DNA of 16,430 nucleotides from CAYNQN01 sp964530525 (GTDB lineage Bacteria; Actinomycetota; Acidimicrobiia; Acidimicrobiales; Acidimicrobilacustridaceae). The translations under genes and the position numbers were made by a program. Of the stretch, positions 1 to 6,556 are shown in pieces. The notes under the pieces are model-generated. The model worked only from the letters and a program-made list of their open reading frames with translations. It made no database searches and was not told the origin of the DNA. The stretch spans positions 1-16,430 of the forward strand of contig CAZHBH010000049.1 of assembly GCA_964530525.1 (NCBI GenBank), in the 5' to 3' direction. Position 1 is the first letter of the stretch. The number at the start of each line of letters is the position of its first letter.

Positions 1-1
1 G

Positions 2-664
2 AAGTCGGCCGCGATAGACGTGGTGGTGGTCGACTCCGTGGCGGCTCTGACCCCCAGAGCAGAGATCGAGGGCGACATGGGCGATAGCCACGTGGGACTC
101 CAAGCCCGCCTCATGTCGCAAGCCCTCCGAAAGCTGACGGCCAACCTCAACAAGACCGACACCATCTGCCTGTTCATCAACCAGCTGCGCGAGAAGATCG
201 GGGTGATGTTCGGCTCCCCCGAGACCACGCCGGGTGGTAGGGCGCTCAAGTTCTACTCGTCGGTTCGGCTCGACATCCGTCGCATCGAAGCCATCAAGGA
301 CGGCGTCGAGGTCGTGGGGAACCGCACACGTGTGAAGGTCGTCAAGAACAAGGTCGCTCCGCCCTTCCGGCAGTGCGAGTTCGACATCATGTACGGCAAG
401 GGCATCAGCCGTGAGGGCTCCCTTCTCGACATCGGCGTCGACCAGGGCATCGTGAAGAAGTCGGGCGCCTGGTTCACCTACGAGGGCGAGCAGCTCGGTC
501 AGGGCAGGGAGAACGCCAAGCAGTACCTCACCGACAACCCCGAGATCATGGTGGAGATCTCCGAGCGGATCCGCACCGCCATGGGCCTTGGTGACGACGG
601 GGAAGAGGCTTCCACCGACGAGTTCACCGAAGCCGACGACGAGCCCATCTCCATCGAGAGCTGA
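2..664 (+). CDS. recA: Recombinase RecA, C-terminal 220 residues (5' end outside window)
   Basis: RecA is the ATP-dependent strand-exchange recombinase. Its filament on single-stranded DNA also triggers LexA self-cleavage. The frame is open from base 2, so the gene starts before the window and about 130 residues (P-loop and N-terminal domain) are missing. Visible landmarks are the Walker B strand VVVVDS, the L1 DNA-binding loop around EIEGDMGDSHVG, the FINQLREKIGVMFG strand with loop L2 (ETTPGGRALKFYSS), and an acidic C-terminal tail ending PISIES, as in bacterial RecA. No intein lies in the visible part. Its own SOS promoter must be upstream and cannot be seen. recX, which normally follows recA in actinobacteria, is absent downstream. 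lexA lies about 11 kb away in the same window. Identification is secure. Confidence 0.98.
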   Translation, partial: KSAAIDVVVVDSVAALTPRAEIEGDMGDSHVGLQARLMSQALRKLTANLNKTDTICLFINQLREKIGVMFGSPETTPGGRALKFYSSVRLDIRRIEAIKDGVEVVGNRTRVKVVKNKVAPPFRQCEFDIMYGKGISREGSLLDIGVDQGIVKKSGAWFTYEGEQLGQGRENAKQYLTDNPEIMVEISERIRTAMGLGDDGEEASTDEFTEADDEPISIES

Positions 665-690
665 CCACGACGTAGTCGTCCTCCTGGTGT

Positions 691-1284
691 GTGCTCCTTG
701 ATACTGGTAGGTATATCGAGTATACGTATCAGTATCTGATATCGGGATCCAGGAGTGGCGCGTGGATCCATCGAGACGATCGGCGTGGGTGGGCAGGGTC
801 GGAGTCCTGCAAGGTTGGAGACTCCCGCGCTGCGTCCTTCCACATGACGGCGGGCGGACAGCTGGTCGACGTCTCCTTCGTGTCCCTCAACGCGGTCGGG
901 CAGGCCTTGCTTTCACCGGGGAACTTCTGGAACCCGCTCAATTGGACGCCGGTCGTGGACGCGCCGGAGATCCCGAGAGCCAATGCCACACTGGGAGACG
1001 TCTATTGCCGAAGCGGCTTTCGGGAGGAGGACGATCACCTTCCGCACTGCGGACAGCTCTACACGAAGACGCCGCTGGGGCGCCTATCGAACGTCACGGC
1101 GTGTCAGGGGGATTCGGGAGGGCCCGTGTTGCGGCAGTCCGACCACATTGCCCTCGGGATCACCCACGGGATACCGAACGTTCCAGGAGCGACGTCGTGT
1201 CCCACCTCGGACATGTCCTACGTGGCGTTCACGTTCTTGAGCGATGACCTTGCCGAGATCGGAGGCTCGATCGACGGCAAGTAG
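691..1284 (+). pseudogene. N-terminally truncated S1-family (trypsin/streptogrisin-like) serine protease remnant
   Basis: The open frame (in-frame stop at 673, GTG at 691, ATG at 844) encodes the back half of a secreted chymotrypsin-fold protease. It shows a paired-cysteine segment YCRSGF...HCGQL, the nucleophile motif CQGDSGGPVL, and a final VAFTFLSDDL strand/helix as in S1 domains. The catalytic His (TAxHC) and Asp segments are missing, and no signal peptide precedes the domain, because recA ends only 26 nt before the frame's GTG. As it stands it cannot form a catalytic triad. I infer a deletion or insertion junction between recA and this gene. The first 20 codons use unusually AT-rich codons and overlap the promoter-like dyad, so the true translated start, if any, is uncertain; ATG 844 would give 146 residues. 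It lies 31 nt upstream of the SLH gene and may once have been part of a secreted protease plus SLH set. Confidence 0.55.
698..736 (+). promoter_or_regulatory. Promoter-like element embedded in a 37-nt near-perfect dyad
   Basis: TTGATA (698-703), a 17-nt spacer and TATACG (721-726) form a sigma70-like promoter. The same bases form an inverted repeat centred on 718. Positions 700-716 pair with 720-736 (outer arms GATACTG/CAGTATC, inner arms GTATA/TATAC) with 14 Watson-Crick pairs, two G-T pairs, one G-G mismatch and a 3-nt loop. The stretch is about one third G+C in a G+C-rich window. It may be an operator over a promoter for the protease/SLH genes. Terminator of recA is less likely because no T-run follows. 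A recombination site at the edge of an acquired patch is another option. Confidence 0.5.
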
Positions 1285-1315
1285 CAAGCCGACGACAGGA
1301 GAAGAGGTGGTACCG

Positions 1316-2320
1316 ATGAGGTTCTCCATCCGAAGGAAGCGGACGGCGATAGCGACGCTCGTCGTCGTCATGACCTGGGGCCTCGCCATCGGGCACGTGA
1401 GCGCGGGGGCGACGGGGACACTCCCTGCGGGTCAGGACTCCGTGGAGTGGGCTTTGACCGCGGGAGTGGCCAGAGGCTTCGGGGGCGATTTCCGTCCGGA
1501 TGGGGTGACGACCCGTCAGGCGTTCATGGCCTTCATCGCGAGGGTGGACCAGCTTCCCCCCTCCTCGCCTCGCCAGACCTTCTCGGACGTCCCGGCCGAC
1601 CATCCCTTCTTCGAAGAGATCGAGGCCGCCGCGGCGGCCGGAGTTGCGCGGGGGTTCGGAGATGGGACGTTCCGACCGGACAGCCCGTTGAGCCGCCAGG
1701 CGGCCGTGGCTTTCCTCTCTCGCCTCACGACGTTGCCGCCGTCCCCGCCTGGCGTTCAGACCTTCTCGGACGTCCCGGCCCATCACCCCTTCTTCGAAGA
1801 GATCGAGGCCGCCGCGGCGGCCGGAGTTGCGCGGGGGTTCGGAGATGGGACGTTCCGTCCAAGCTCTTCGGCTAGTAGGCAGGCCGCTGCGATGTTCGTC
1901 CACCGCACCAGCATCTTCGATGGATCCGAGATGTGGGCGTCTGAGCCCCTGCACTTCCGAGCGGTCTCTGTGGATCGGGACGGGCAGGTCGAGGATCTCC
2001 TGGATCAAGAGATCTACCTCTCGTTCCTCGGGCAGAGGTTCGGGATCTCGAGCGGTCAGGGATGCGTTTCGGAAGGAGGCATCTACTCGACGGTCGGTGG
2101 TGCTCTCGAGGTCGAGCTCGTACCGCCCGACGAGATGCTGCTGGTCCTCTGCGAGCCCAAGCCGGGGATCGACCTCTCCTGGTTGTCGGAGTTGATCGCT
2201 TCCTCACCTTCGATCGACGCCGACGGAGACCAACTCGTGCTGGCATCCGGGGAGGAGATCGTCCACTTCCAGATGGAGCACATCGATTGGGACGACCTCG
2301 GTCTGATCCTTCCGGAGTAG
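1316..2320 (+). CDS. Secreted protein with three SLH repeats and a META/HslJ-like C-terminal domain
   Basis: The protein has 334 residues. ATG 1316 is chosen over upstream in-frame starts because AGGAG (1297-1301) precedes it and a classical signal peptide follows: RRKR, a hydrophobic run of about 18 residues, then cleavage near VSAGA. Residues about 40-80 are a degenerate SLH repeat. Residues about 87-138 and 148-199 are full SLH repeats (TFSDVP..HPFFEEIEAAAAAGVARGFGDGTFRP...SRQA), the domain that anchors proteins to cell-wall polymers or S-layers. The C-terminal part, about 235-330, has GQRF, GGIYST, a late cysteine and DGDQLVLASGEEIVHF, resembling the META/HslJ beta fold; that match is by eye and moderate. 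The likely role is a cell-surface protein of unknown function. G+C at third positions is lower than in the housekeeping genes, consistent with acquisition. Confidence 0.8.
   Translation: MRFSIRRKRTAIATLVVVMTWGLAIGHVSAGATGTLPAGQDSVEWALTAGVARGFGGDFRPDGVTTRQAFMAFIARVDQLPPSSPRQTFSDVPADHPFFEEIEAAAAAGVARGFGDGTFRPDSPLSRQAAVAFLSRLTTLPPSPPGVQTFSDVPAHHPFFEEIEAAAAAGVARGFGDGTFRPSSSASRQAAAMFVHRTSIFDGSEMWASEPLHFRAVSVDRDGQVEDLLDQEIYLSFLGQRFGISSGQGCVSEGGIYSTVGGALEVELVPPDEMLLVLCEPKPGIDLSWLSELIASSPSIDADGDQLVLASGEEIVHFQMEHIDWDDLGLILPE
1574..1857 (+). repeat. 101-bp direct repeat encoding duplicated SLH unit (1574-1674 and 1757-1857)
   Basis: Two 101-bp copies lie 183 bp apart (61 codons, so in frame). I count three base differences, all in the HPF-preceding codons. 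Synonymous sites are identical elsewhere, which points to a recent tandem duplication or gene conversion inside the SLH gene rather than old protein-level repeats. Confidence 0.9.
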
Positions 2321-2323
2321 CTC

Positions 2324-2533
2324 TTGAGCTGCCAGACCGTCACGTCCGACCGAGGGTTGGTGCTTGAGGAGGAGGTCAGGCACGTTCTCGCTTGCGGGGG
2401 AGTCGAGACAGGTTCCAGTGCTCAGCTACGAGCCCTCACCGTGGGTGACCAGATCGAAGTGCTCTTGGCTGGCAAGGTCGCTCCTTCGCCGTCTCCGACC
2501 CAGACCTCGATCTTTCCTTCGCTCTCGTCGTAG
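2324..2533 (+). other. Possible detached 5' portion of the 2596-3234 gene (frameshift candidate)
   Basis: Between the SLH stop (2320) and the next gene there is a 69-codon frame from TTG 2324 with G/C-rich third positions for its first ~50 codons. It contains LEEEVRHVLACGGVE and LTVGDQIEVLLAGKVA, then drifts into low-complexity residues (SPSPTQTS) and stops. The reading frame of the next gene is open, with protein-like sequence (RSFAVSDPDLDLSFALVVDG), from 2449 onward but has no ATG, GTG or TTG until 2596. The two frames overlap at 2449-2533, so a single indel there would join them into one protein of about 300 residues. The reverse strand is also open here, so the assignment is tentative. 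Confidence 0.35.
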
Positions 2534-2595
2534 ACGGCCCCCTCGATCGCTCCAAGGGCTTCGCGCTGAGGAGCGATCACAGAGCTGATGACGCG

Positions 2596-3234
2596 TTGAG
2601 CGAGACGCCGTTCGTGCTCGCGCGGAGCTCTGGTCGATTCATCGAGCAGAGCTCCGTGGACGGGAGCTCCAGCTGGACCCCCCACGGTTCTCCGCTCGTG
2701 GGAGCGCCAGGGAGGCTCGTAGTGGGCCTCGACACCCACGCGGACCTCGTGTGGATCTCAACGGTCAAGGTGGTCGGGGACGAGGTCAGCTGTGGTCTCC
2801 CACCCACCCAGGACGACCTGGGCCGGCGCCTGGGATGGGGATCGCCGGCTCCGGGAGCCGACGTGGTGGCGTCGTTCGCGTTCACGGATCCGCTGCCCGG
2901 GCAGGCTTCCCGGTGGGCGGTGCGATTCGTCGACGGGATCCCCAGTGCCGCCGATCCCGGCGAGGCCGAGCTCGAGCTGCGCTGCGACCTCTTCGCGGGC
3001 ATGAGGTTCCTGCTCGCCGGTCTGCCCGCCCGGGAGGCCGCCTCCCGCATCGCCCTGTCAGGAGACGTCCTCCTCACCGGGGTCGTGGTGGGAGCGGCCG
3101 CGAGACCCGAGGTCCTGGAGGGCCATGCCTGGCTCAGGCAGGCACTCGGCGTGGCCGAGCGCACTAGATCGTGGTGGGAACCGGTCGTCTCGCGTCTGAT
3201 CACGCAGGGCGACTCACGTAGCCTGGGGTCGTGA
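2596..3234 (+). CDS. Hypothetical protein, unrecognised, coupled to miaB
   Basis: The frame encodes 212 residues from TTG 2596, the first possible start in a frame open since 2449. I do not recognise a family. Coding is supported by strong G/C preference at third positions and by the 4-nt GTGA overlap with miaB, which implies translational coupling. The N-terminal half is beta-rich and polar (SSWTPHG, GRLVVGLDTHADLVWISTVKVVGD), with later strands DVVASFAFTD and WAVRFVDGIPS. The C-terminal half looks helical (LFAGMRFLLAGLPAREAASRIALSGDVLLTGVVVGAAAR...HAWLRQALGVAERTR). There is no signal peptide, clear membrane segment or catalytic motif. It sits where recX sits in relatives but shows no RecX helical repeats. 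It may lack its true N-terminus if the upstream frame break is real. Confidence 0.6.
   Translation: MSETPFVLARSSGRFIEQSSVDGSSSWTPHGSPLVGAPGRLVVGLDTHADLVWISTVKVVGDEVSCGLPPTQDDLGRRLGWGSPAPGADVVASFAFTDPLPGQASRWAVRFVDGIPSAADPGEAELELRCDLFAGMRFLLAGLPAREAASRIALSGDVLLTGVVVGAAARPEVLEGHAWLRQALGVAERTRSWWEPVVSRLITQGDSRSLGS
3219..3224 (+). promoter_or_regulatory. -10 element for leaderless miaB transcript (TAGCCT)
   Basis: TAGCCT is followed by exactly 6 nt and then the GTG start of miaB. This is the TAnnnT-N6-start layout that gives leaderless mRNAs in actinobacteria. No Shine-Dalgarno precedes the GTG and no clear -35 is visible. It lies inside the end of the upstream gene, so coupling to that gene is the alternative. 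Confidence 0.45.
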
Positions 3235-4694
3235 GCAGGAAGTACTTCGTTCGCACCTTCGGGTGCCAGATGAACGAGCACGACTCCGAGAGGTTGGCTG
3301 GGTTGCTGGAGGCCGACGGCATGGTCGCCGCGGACGGCCCCGACGACGCCGATGTGGTCGTGCTCAACACCTGCTGCATCCGCGAGAACGCCGACAACAA
3401 GCTCTACGGGACCCTGGGTCACCTCAAGTCGCTCAAGGACGAGCGGCCGGGCATGGAGATCCTCGTCGGGGGATGCCTCGCGCAGAAGGACCGCGAGCTG
3501 ATGGCGGAGAAGGCTCCGTACGTCGACGTGGTCATGGGTACGCACAACGTGCACCGGGCCACCGAGCTACTTCGGGTTGCGAGGGGGAGCGAGCGCACCG
3601 TCGTGGAGATCTGGGACGAGGCGCTCGAGGAAGCAGAGGTCTTCCCCTCGGCGGTTGCGGTGAAGCGCGAGGTCGACTGGGCGGCGTGGCTGACCATCCA
3701 GGTGGGTTGCGACAACAGCTGCGCGTTCTGCATCGTGCCGTCGGTGCGGGGCAAGGAGATGAGCCGGCCCTTCGGCGAGCTCGTCGCCGAGGTCGAGCGA
3801 CTGGCTGCCGACGGGGTGGTCGAGGTCACCCTGCTCGGCCAGAACGTGAACTCCTACGGACGGGATCTCACCACCGGCCTCCGATCGGTCGACCCGTCGC
3901 CGGACGACGAGGCGACCGCCGGCGTCCGTTGGGCGGGTGACCCGAGGCGAAGGGCACGCCCGCTGTTCGCCGACCTCCTCGACTCAGTGGCGTCCGTGGA
4001 TGGCATCCGGCGTGTCCGCTACACCAGCCCGCACCCCAAGGACCTCCGACCCGAGACCATCGCTGCGATGGCGACCCAGCCCGAGGTGTGCCCACACCTG
4101 CACCTGCCTCTTCAGGCGGGAAGCGATCGAGTGCTGGCGGCCATGCACCGCGGCTACACCGCCCAACGCTACCTCGACCGCTTGGCGGAGGCGCGAGCGG
4201 CCATCGACGACCTGGCCGTGACCACCGACCTCATCGTGGGCTTCCCGGGTGAGACCGAGCACGACTTCGCGCAGACGCTCGAGGTGGTGGCCGAGGCCGC
4301 CTACGACAGCGCCTACACCTTCATCTTCTCCCCGCGGCCGGGCACCGAAGCCGCCGGGATGGCCGGCCAGTTCGTCGCCGCCGACGTCGTGGCCGACCGC
4401 TTCGAGAGGCTCCGGGTGGTCGTGGAGCGCTCGGCCCTGGCTCGTCACCGGGCCCGCATCGGGCGCAGCGAGGAGGTGGTGGTGGAGGGCCCGAGCAAGC
4501 GCGACGCCGCGGTCACCTCCGGACGCACGGCGCAGAACAAGCTCGTGCACTTCCGGTCGGACGAGCCTCTGCGCCCAGGCACGTTCGCGACGGTCGAGGT
4601 GACCGGGGCCAGCGCCCACTTCCTGCGCGGCGAGCTGCGGGAGGTCCTGGCTGCTCCGCGGCATCGGACCAGGATCCCGGTGGCAGCGGGCTGA
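3231..4694 (+). CDS. miaB: tRNA-2-methylthio-N6-dimethylallyladenosine37 synthase MiaB
   Basis: A radical-SAM methylthiotransferase of 487 residues that adds the 2-methylthio group to i6A37 in tRNAs. The N-terminal UPF0004 domain carries the auxiliary-cluster cysteines C12 (FGCQMN), C48 (NTCC) and C82 (GGCLAQK). The radical-SAM motif CDNSCAFC supplies C160, C164 and C167. HLHLPLQAGSDRVL and DLIVGFPGETEHDF are typical barrel motifs. A C-terminal TRAM domain spans roughly residues 415-475 (VVVEGPSKRD...GRTAQNKLVHF). A charged insertion of about 30 residues (about 214-244) sits between SYGRDL and FADLL. The GTG start fits the family N-terminus (MSRKYFVRTFGCQMNE). MiaA, which makes its substrate i6A, is the next gene, 20 nt downstream. 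Confidence 0.97.
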   Translation: MSRKYFVRTFGCQMNEHDSERLAGLLEADGMVAADGPDDADVVVLNTCCIRENADNKLYGTLGHLKSLKDERPGMEILVGGCLAQKDRELMAEKAPYVDVVMGTHNVHRATELLRVARGSERTVVEIWDEALEEAEVFPSAVAVKREVDWAAWLTIQVGCDNSCAFCIVPSVRGKEMSRPFGELVAEVERLAADGVVEVTLLGQNVNSYGRDLTTGLRSVDPSPDDEATAGVRWAGDPRRRARPLFADLLDSVASVDGIRRVRYTSPHPKDLRPETIAAMATQPEVCPHLHLPLQAGSDRVLAAMHRGYTAQRYLDRLAEARAAIDDLAVTTDLIVGFPGETEHDFAQTLEVVAEAAYDSAYTFIFSPRPGTEAAGMAGQFVAADVVADRFERLRVVVERSALARHRARIGRSEEVVVEGPSKRDAAVTSGRTAQNKLVHFRSDEPLRPGTFATVEVTGASAHFLRGELREVLAAPRHRTRIPVAAG

Positions 4695-4714
4695 CCGCTC
4701 CCCGGGGAAGCCCG

Positions 4715-5671
4715 TTGCGCGAATCGTCCGCCGGTCCCGGCTGGGGCCCCGCGGCCGAAAGGCATGGCGGAGGTCCTGGTCCGGTCGTGTTGGTCGGCCC
4801 GACCGCGGCGGGGAAGTCGGCCGCTGCCCTCGATCTGGCGCGGAGGCACGGCTTCGAGCTGGTGTCGGTCGACTCGATGCAGGTGTACAGGGGGATGGAC
4901 ATCGGCACCGCCAAGCCCACCCCCGCCGAACGTGCCGAGGTGCCTCACCACCTGATCGACCTGGTGGAGCCCGAGGAGGAGTTCGGGGTTGCTGAGTTCC
5001 AGTCGGTCCACCGCGCGGTGGCGGCGGACATGGATGCGAGAGGTGCTGCTCCGATCCTCGTGGGTGGCACCGGGCTCTACCTGAGGGCCATCACCGAGGA
5101 CCTCGACATCCCCGGGCGCTTCCCGGCCGTGCGCGAGGAGCTGGAGGCCGAGCCCGACACGGTGGCCTTGCACCGGCGCCTGGCCGAGCTGGACCCGCTT
5201 GCGGCGGGCAGGATGCAGCCCAACAACCGCCGCCGAGTGGTGAGGGCCCTCGAGGTGACCATCGGGAGCGGCCGGCCCTTCTCGTCCTTCGGGCCTGGGC
5301 TCACCGCGTTCCCTGCTGTCCCGTTCCGCTTCGTCGGGCTCAGGGTTCCCCTTGCCGAGCTCGACGAGCGGATATCGGCGAGGCTGCAGGCTCAGGTGTC
5401 GGCAGGCTTGGTGGACGAGGTTCGCCGGCTGGCGGAGCGACCCGGGGGGCTCTCGCGGACGGCCTCGCAGGCTCTGGGCTACCGAGAGGTCCTTCAGCAC
5501 GTCCGAGGCGCTTGTTCCCTGGAGGAGGCGATCGAGCTCGCCAAACTGCGCACCCGTCAGTTCGCCCGCCGACAGATGCGCTGGTTCCGCAGGGATCCGC
5601 GGATCGTTTGGATCGACGCGGGCGAGGGCCAGAATCCCATGGGAGAGCTCAGCGCTCTCGTGGGAAGCTGA
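4715..5671 (+). CDS. miaA: tRNA dimethylallyltransferase MiaA
   Basis: MiaA transfers the dimethylallyl group from DMAPP to N6 of A37 in tRNA, the step before MiaB. The frame gives 318 residues. The P-loop is GPTAAGKS (28-35), followed by SVDSMQVYRGMDIGTAKPT (DMAPP/tRNA site), HHLIDLVEPEEEF, the GGTGLYLRAI motif, NNRRRVVRALE and the C-terminal RTRQFARRQMRWFRRD segment. The TTG at 4715, with GGGGAAG just upstream, gives a glycine-rich 22-residue extension. GTG at 4787 would start two residues before LVGPTAAGKS and is a plausible alternative. It lies 20 nt after miaB and its stop directly abuts GTG 5672, so it is in the same operon as dapF. Confidence 0.95.
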   Translation: MRESSAGPGWGPAAERHGGGPGPVVLVGPTAAGKSAAALDLARRHGFELVSVDSMQVYRGMDIGTAKPTPAERAEVPHHLIDLVEPEEEFGVAEFQSVHRAVAADMDARGAAPILVGGTGLYLRAITEDLDIPGRFPAVREELEAEPDTVALHRRLAELDPLAAGRMQPNNRRRVVRALEVTIGSGRPFSSFGPGLTAFPAVPFRFVGLRVPLAELDERISARLQAQVSAGLVDEVRRLAERPGGLSRTASQALGYREVLQHVRGACSLEEAIELAKLRTRQFARRQMRWFRRDPRIVWIDAGEGQNPMGELSALVGS

Positions 5672-5719
5672 GTGCACTCAACCAAGCCGCCCTCGACACC
5701 AGCAGACGATCGGGACCCC

Positions 5720-6556
5720 ATGAAGCTGACCAAGCACCACGGTCTTGCGAACGACTTCCTCGTCGTGCTCGACGAAGCCAACGAAGGAGGCGTTCGCATC
5801 TCGCCCGACCTGGCGCGGCGCCTGTGCGATCGTCGCACCGGGATCGGTGCCGATGGGCTCATACGCGGTGCTTCACCCGATCCCGCTGCTGGGCTCGAAG
5901 GTGTGGACGTGGTGATGGAGCTGCTCAACGCCGACGGGAGCAGTGCTGAGATCAGCGGCAACGGGATCCGGTGCCTCGCCCAGGCGGTGGCCTTCCATCG
6001 ATCTCCTGCCGCGTGGGAGCAGGGATCTGGAGAGCTGGTGGTGGCCACCGACGCGGGAGTTCGGCGCTTGGTGATGCACCCGCCCACCGGCGGCGGTTGC
6101 CAGCAGGTCACCACCACCATGGGGGTCGCCGGTCCAGGTCCCAGGGTCCCGGTCCCCCTGGAGGAGGAGCTGGCGGGACGTCACCTCACGGTCGACATGG
6201 GGAACCCCCACCTGGTGCTGCAGGTGCCAGATCCCGATCAGGTCGACCTGGAGAGCCAGGGGGCGTGGCTCGAGACGCAGTTCCCCGGAGGCGTGAACGT
6301 GGGCTTCTTGGCGCCCGCCGGTCCGGACGCGATCTCGCTGCGCGTCTGGGAGCGTGGAGCGGGGGCCACGCAGGCGTGCGGAAGCGGCGCTTGTGCCGCA
6401 GCGCACGCCGCACGTGCCTGGGATCTGGTGGGCGACGAGGTGCGAGTGGAGATGCCCGGGGGTACGGCGGTGGTGGGCCTCGGCGCTGAGGATGGTGAGG
6501 TGACGCTCACCGGTCCCACCTGCATGGTGGCGACGATCGAGGTCCGCGATGTCTGA
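5720..6556 (+). CDS. dapF: Diaminopimelate epimerase DapF with Cys-to-Ser at the first catalytic position
   Basis: DapF converts LL-DAP to meso-DAP for peptidoglycan and lysine, using two cysteines as acid and base without cofactor. The protein has 278 residues from ATG 5720, preferred over GTG 5672 because MKLTKHHGLANDFLV is the family N-terminus. Conserved motifs are GIGADGLI, NADGSSAEISGNGIRC, the DMGNPHLVL strand, and ACGSGACAAA with the second catalytic cysteine at C220. The first catalytic cysteine, normally in CGNG, is S79 (codon AGC at 5954-5956). The rest of the motif and fold markers are intact, so it is not a decaying gene. Whether it is active, uses another residue, or reflects a base error (AGC versus TGC) cannot be decided here. 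Its last 8 nt overlap hflX. Confidence 0.93.
   Translation: MKLTKHHGLANDFLVVLDEANEGGVRISPDLARRLCDRRTGIGADGLIRGASPDPAAGLEGVDVVMELLNADGSSAEISGNGIRCLAQAVAFHRSPAAWEQGSGELVVATDAGVRRLVMHPPTGGGCQQVTTTMGVAGPGPRVPVPLEEELAGRHLTVDMGNPHLVLQVPDPDQVDLESQGAWLETQFPGGVNVGFLAPAGPDAISLRVWERGAGATQACGSGACAAAHAARAWDLVGDEVRVEMPGGTAVVGLGAEDGEVTLTGPTCMVATIEVRDV

Noticed and set aside
1176..1183. GAACGTTC as a LexA site
   Set aside because: Lacks the 4-bp spacer of GAAC-N4-GTTC and lies inside the protease remnant's coding region.
2449..3234. Diverged recX
   Set aside because: The protein lacks the repeated three-helix pattern and conserved RecX residues and has a beta-rich N-terminal half.
2577..3554. Minus-strand open frame (325 codons) across the unnamed gene and the start of miaB
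   Set aside because: It overlaps the certain miaB start, and the forward frame has the better third-position bias and the 4-nt coupling. The smaller reverse frame at 2422-2739 is less easily dismissed and is noted as an uncertainty.
4445..5677. Long minus-strand open frame (410 codons) opposite miaB/miaA
   Set aside because: Composition-driven shadow of high-G+C genes; no recognisable domain, and both sense genes are certain.
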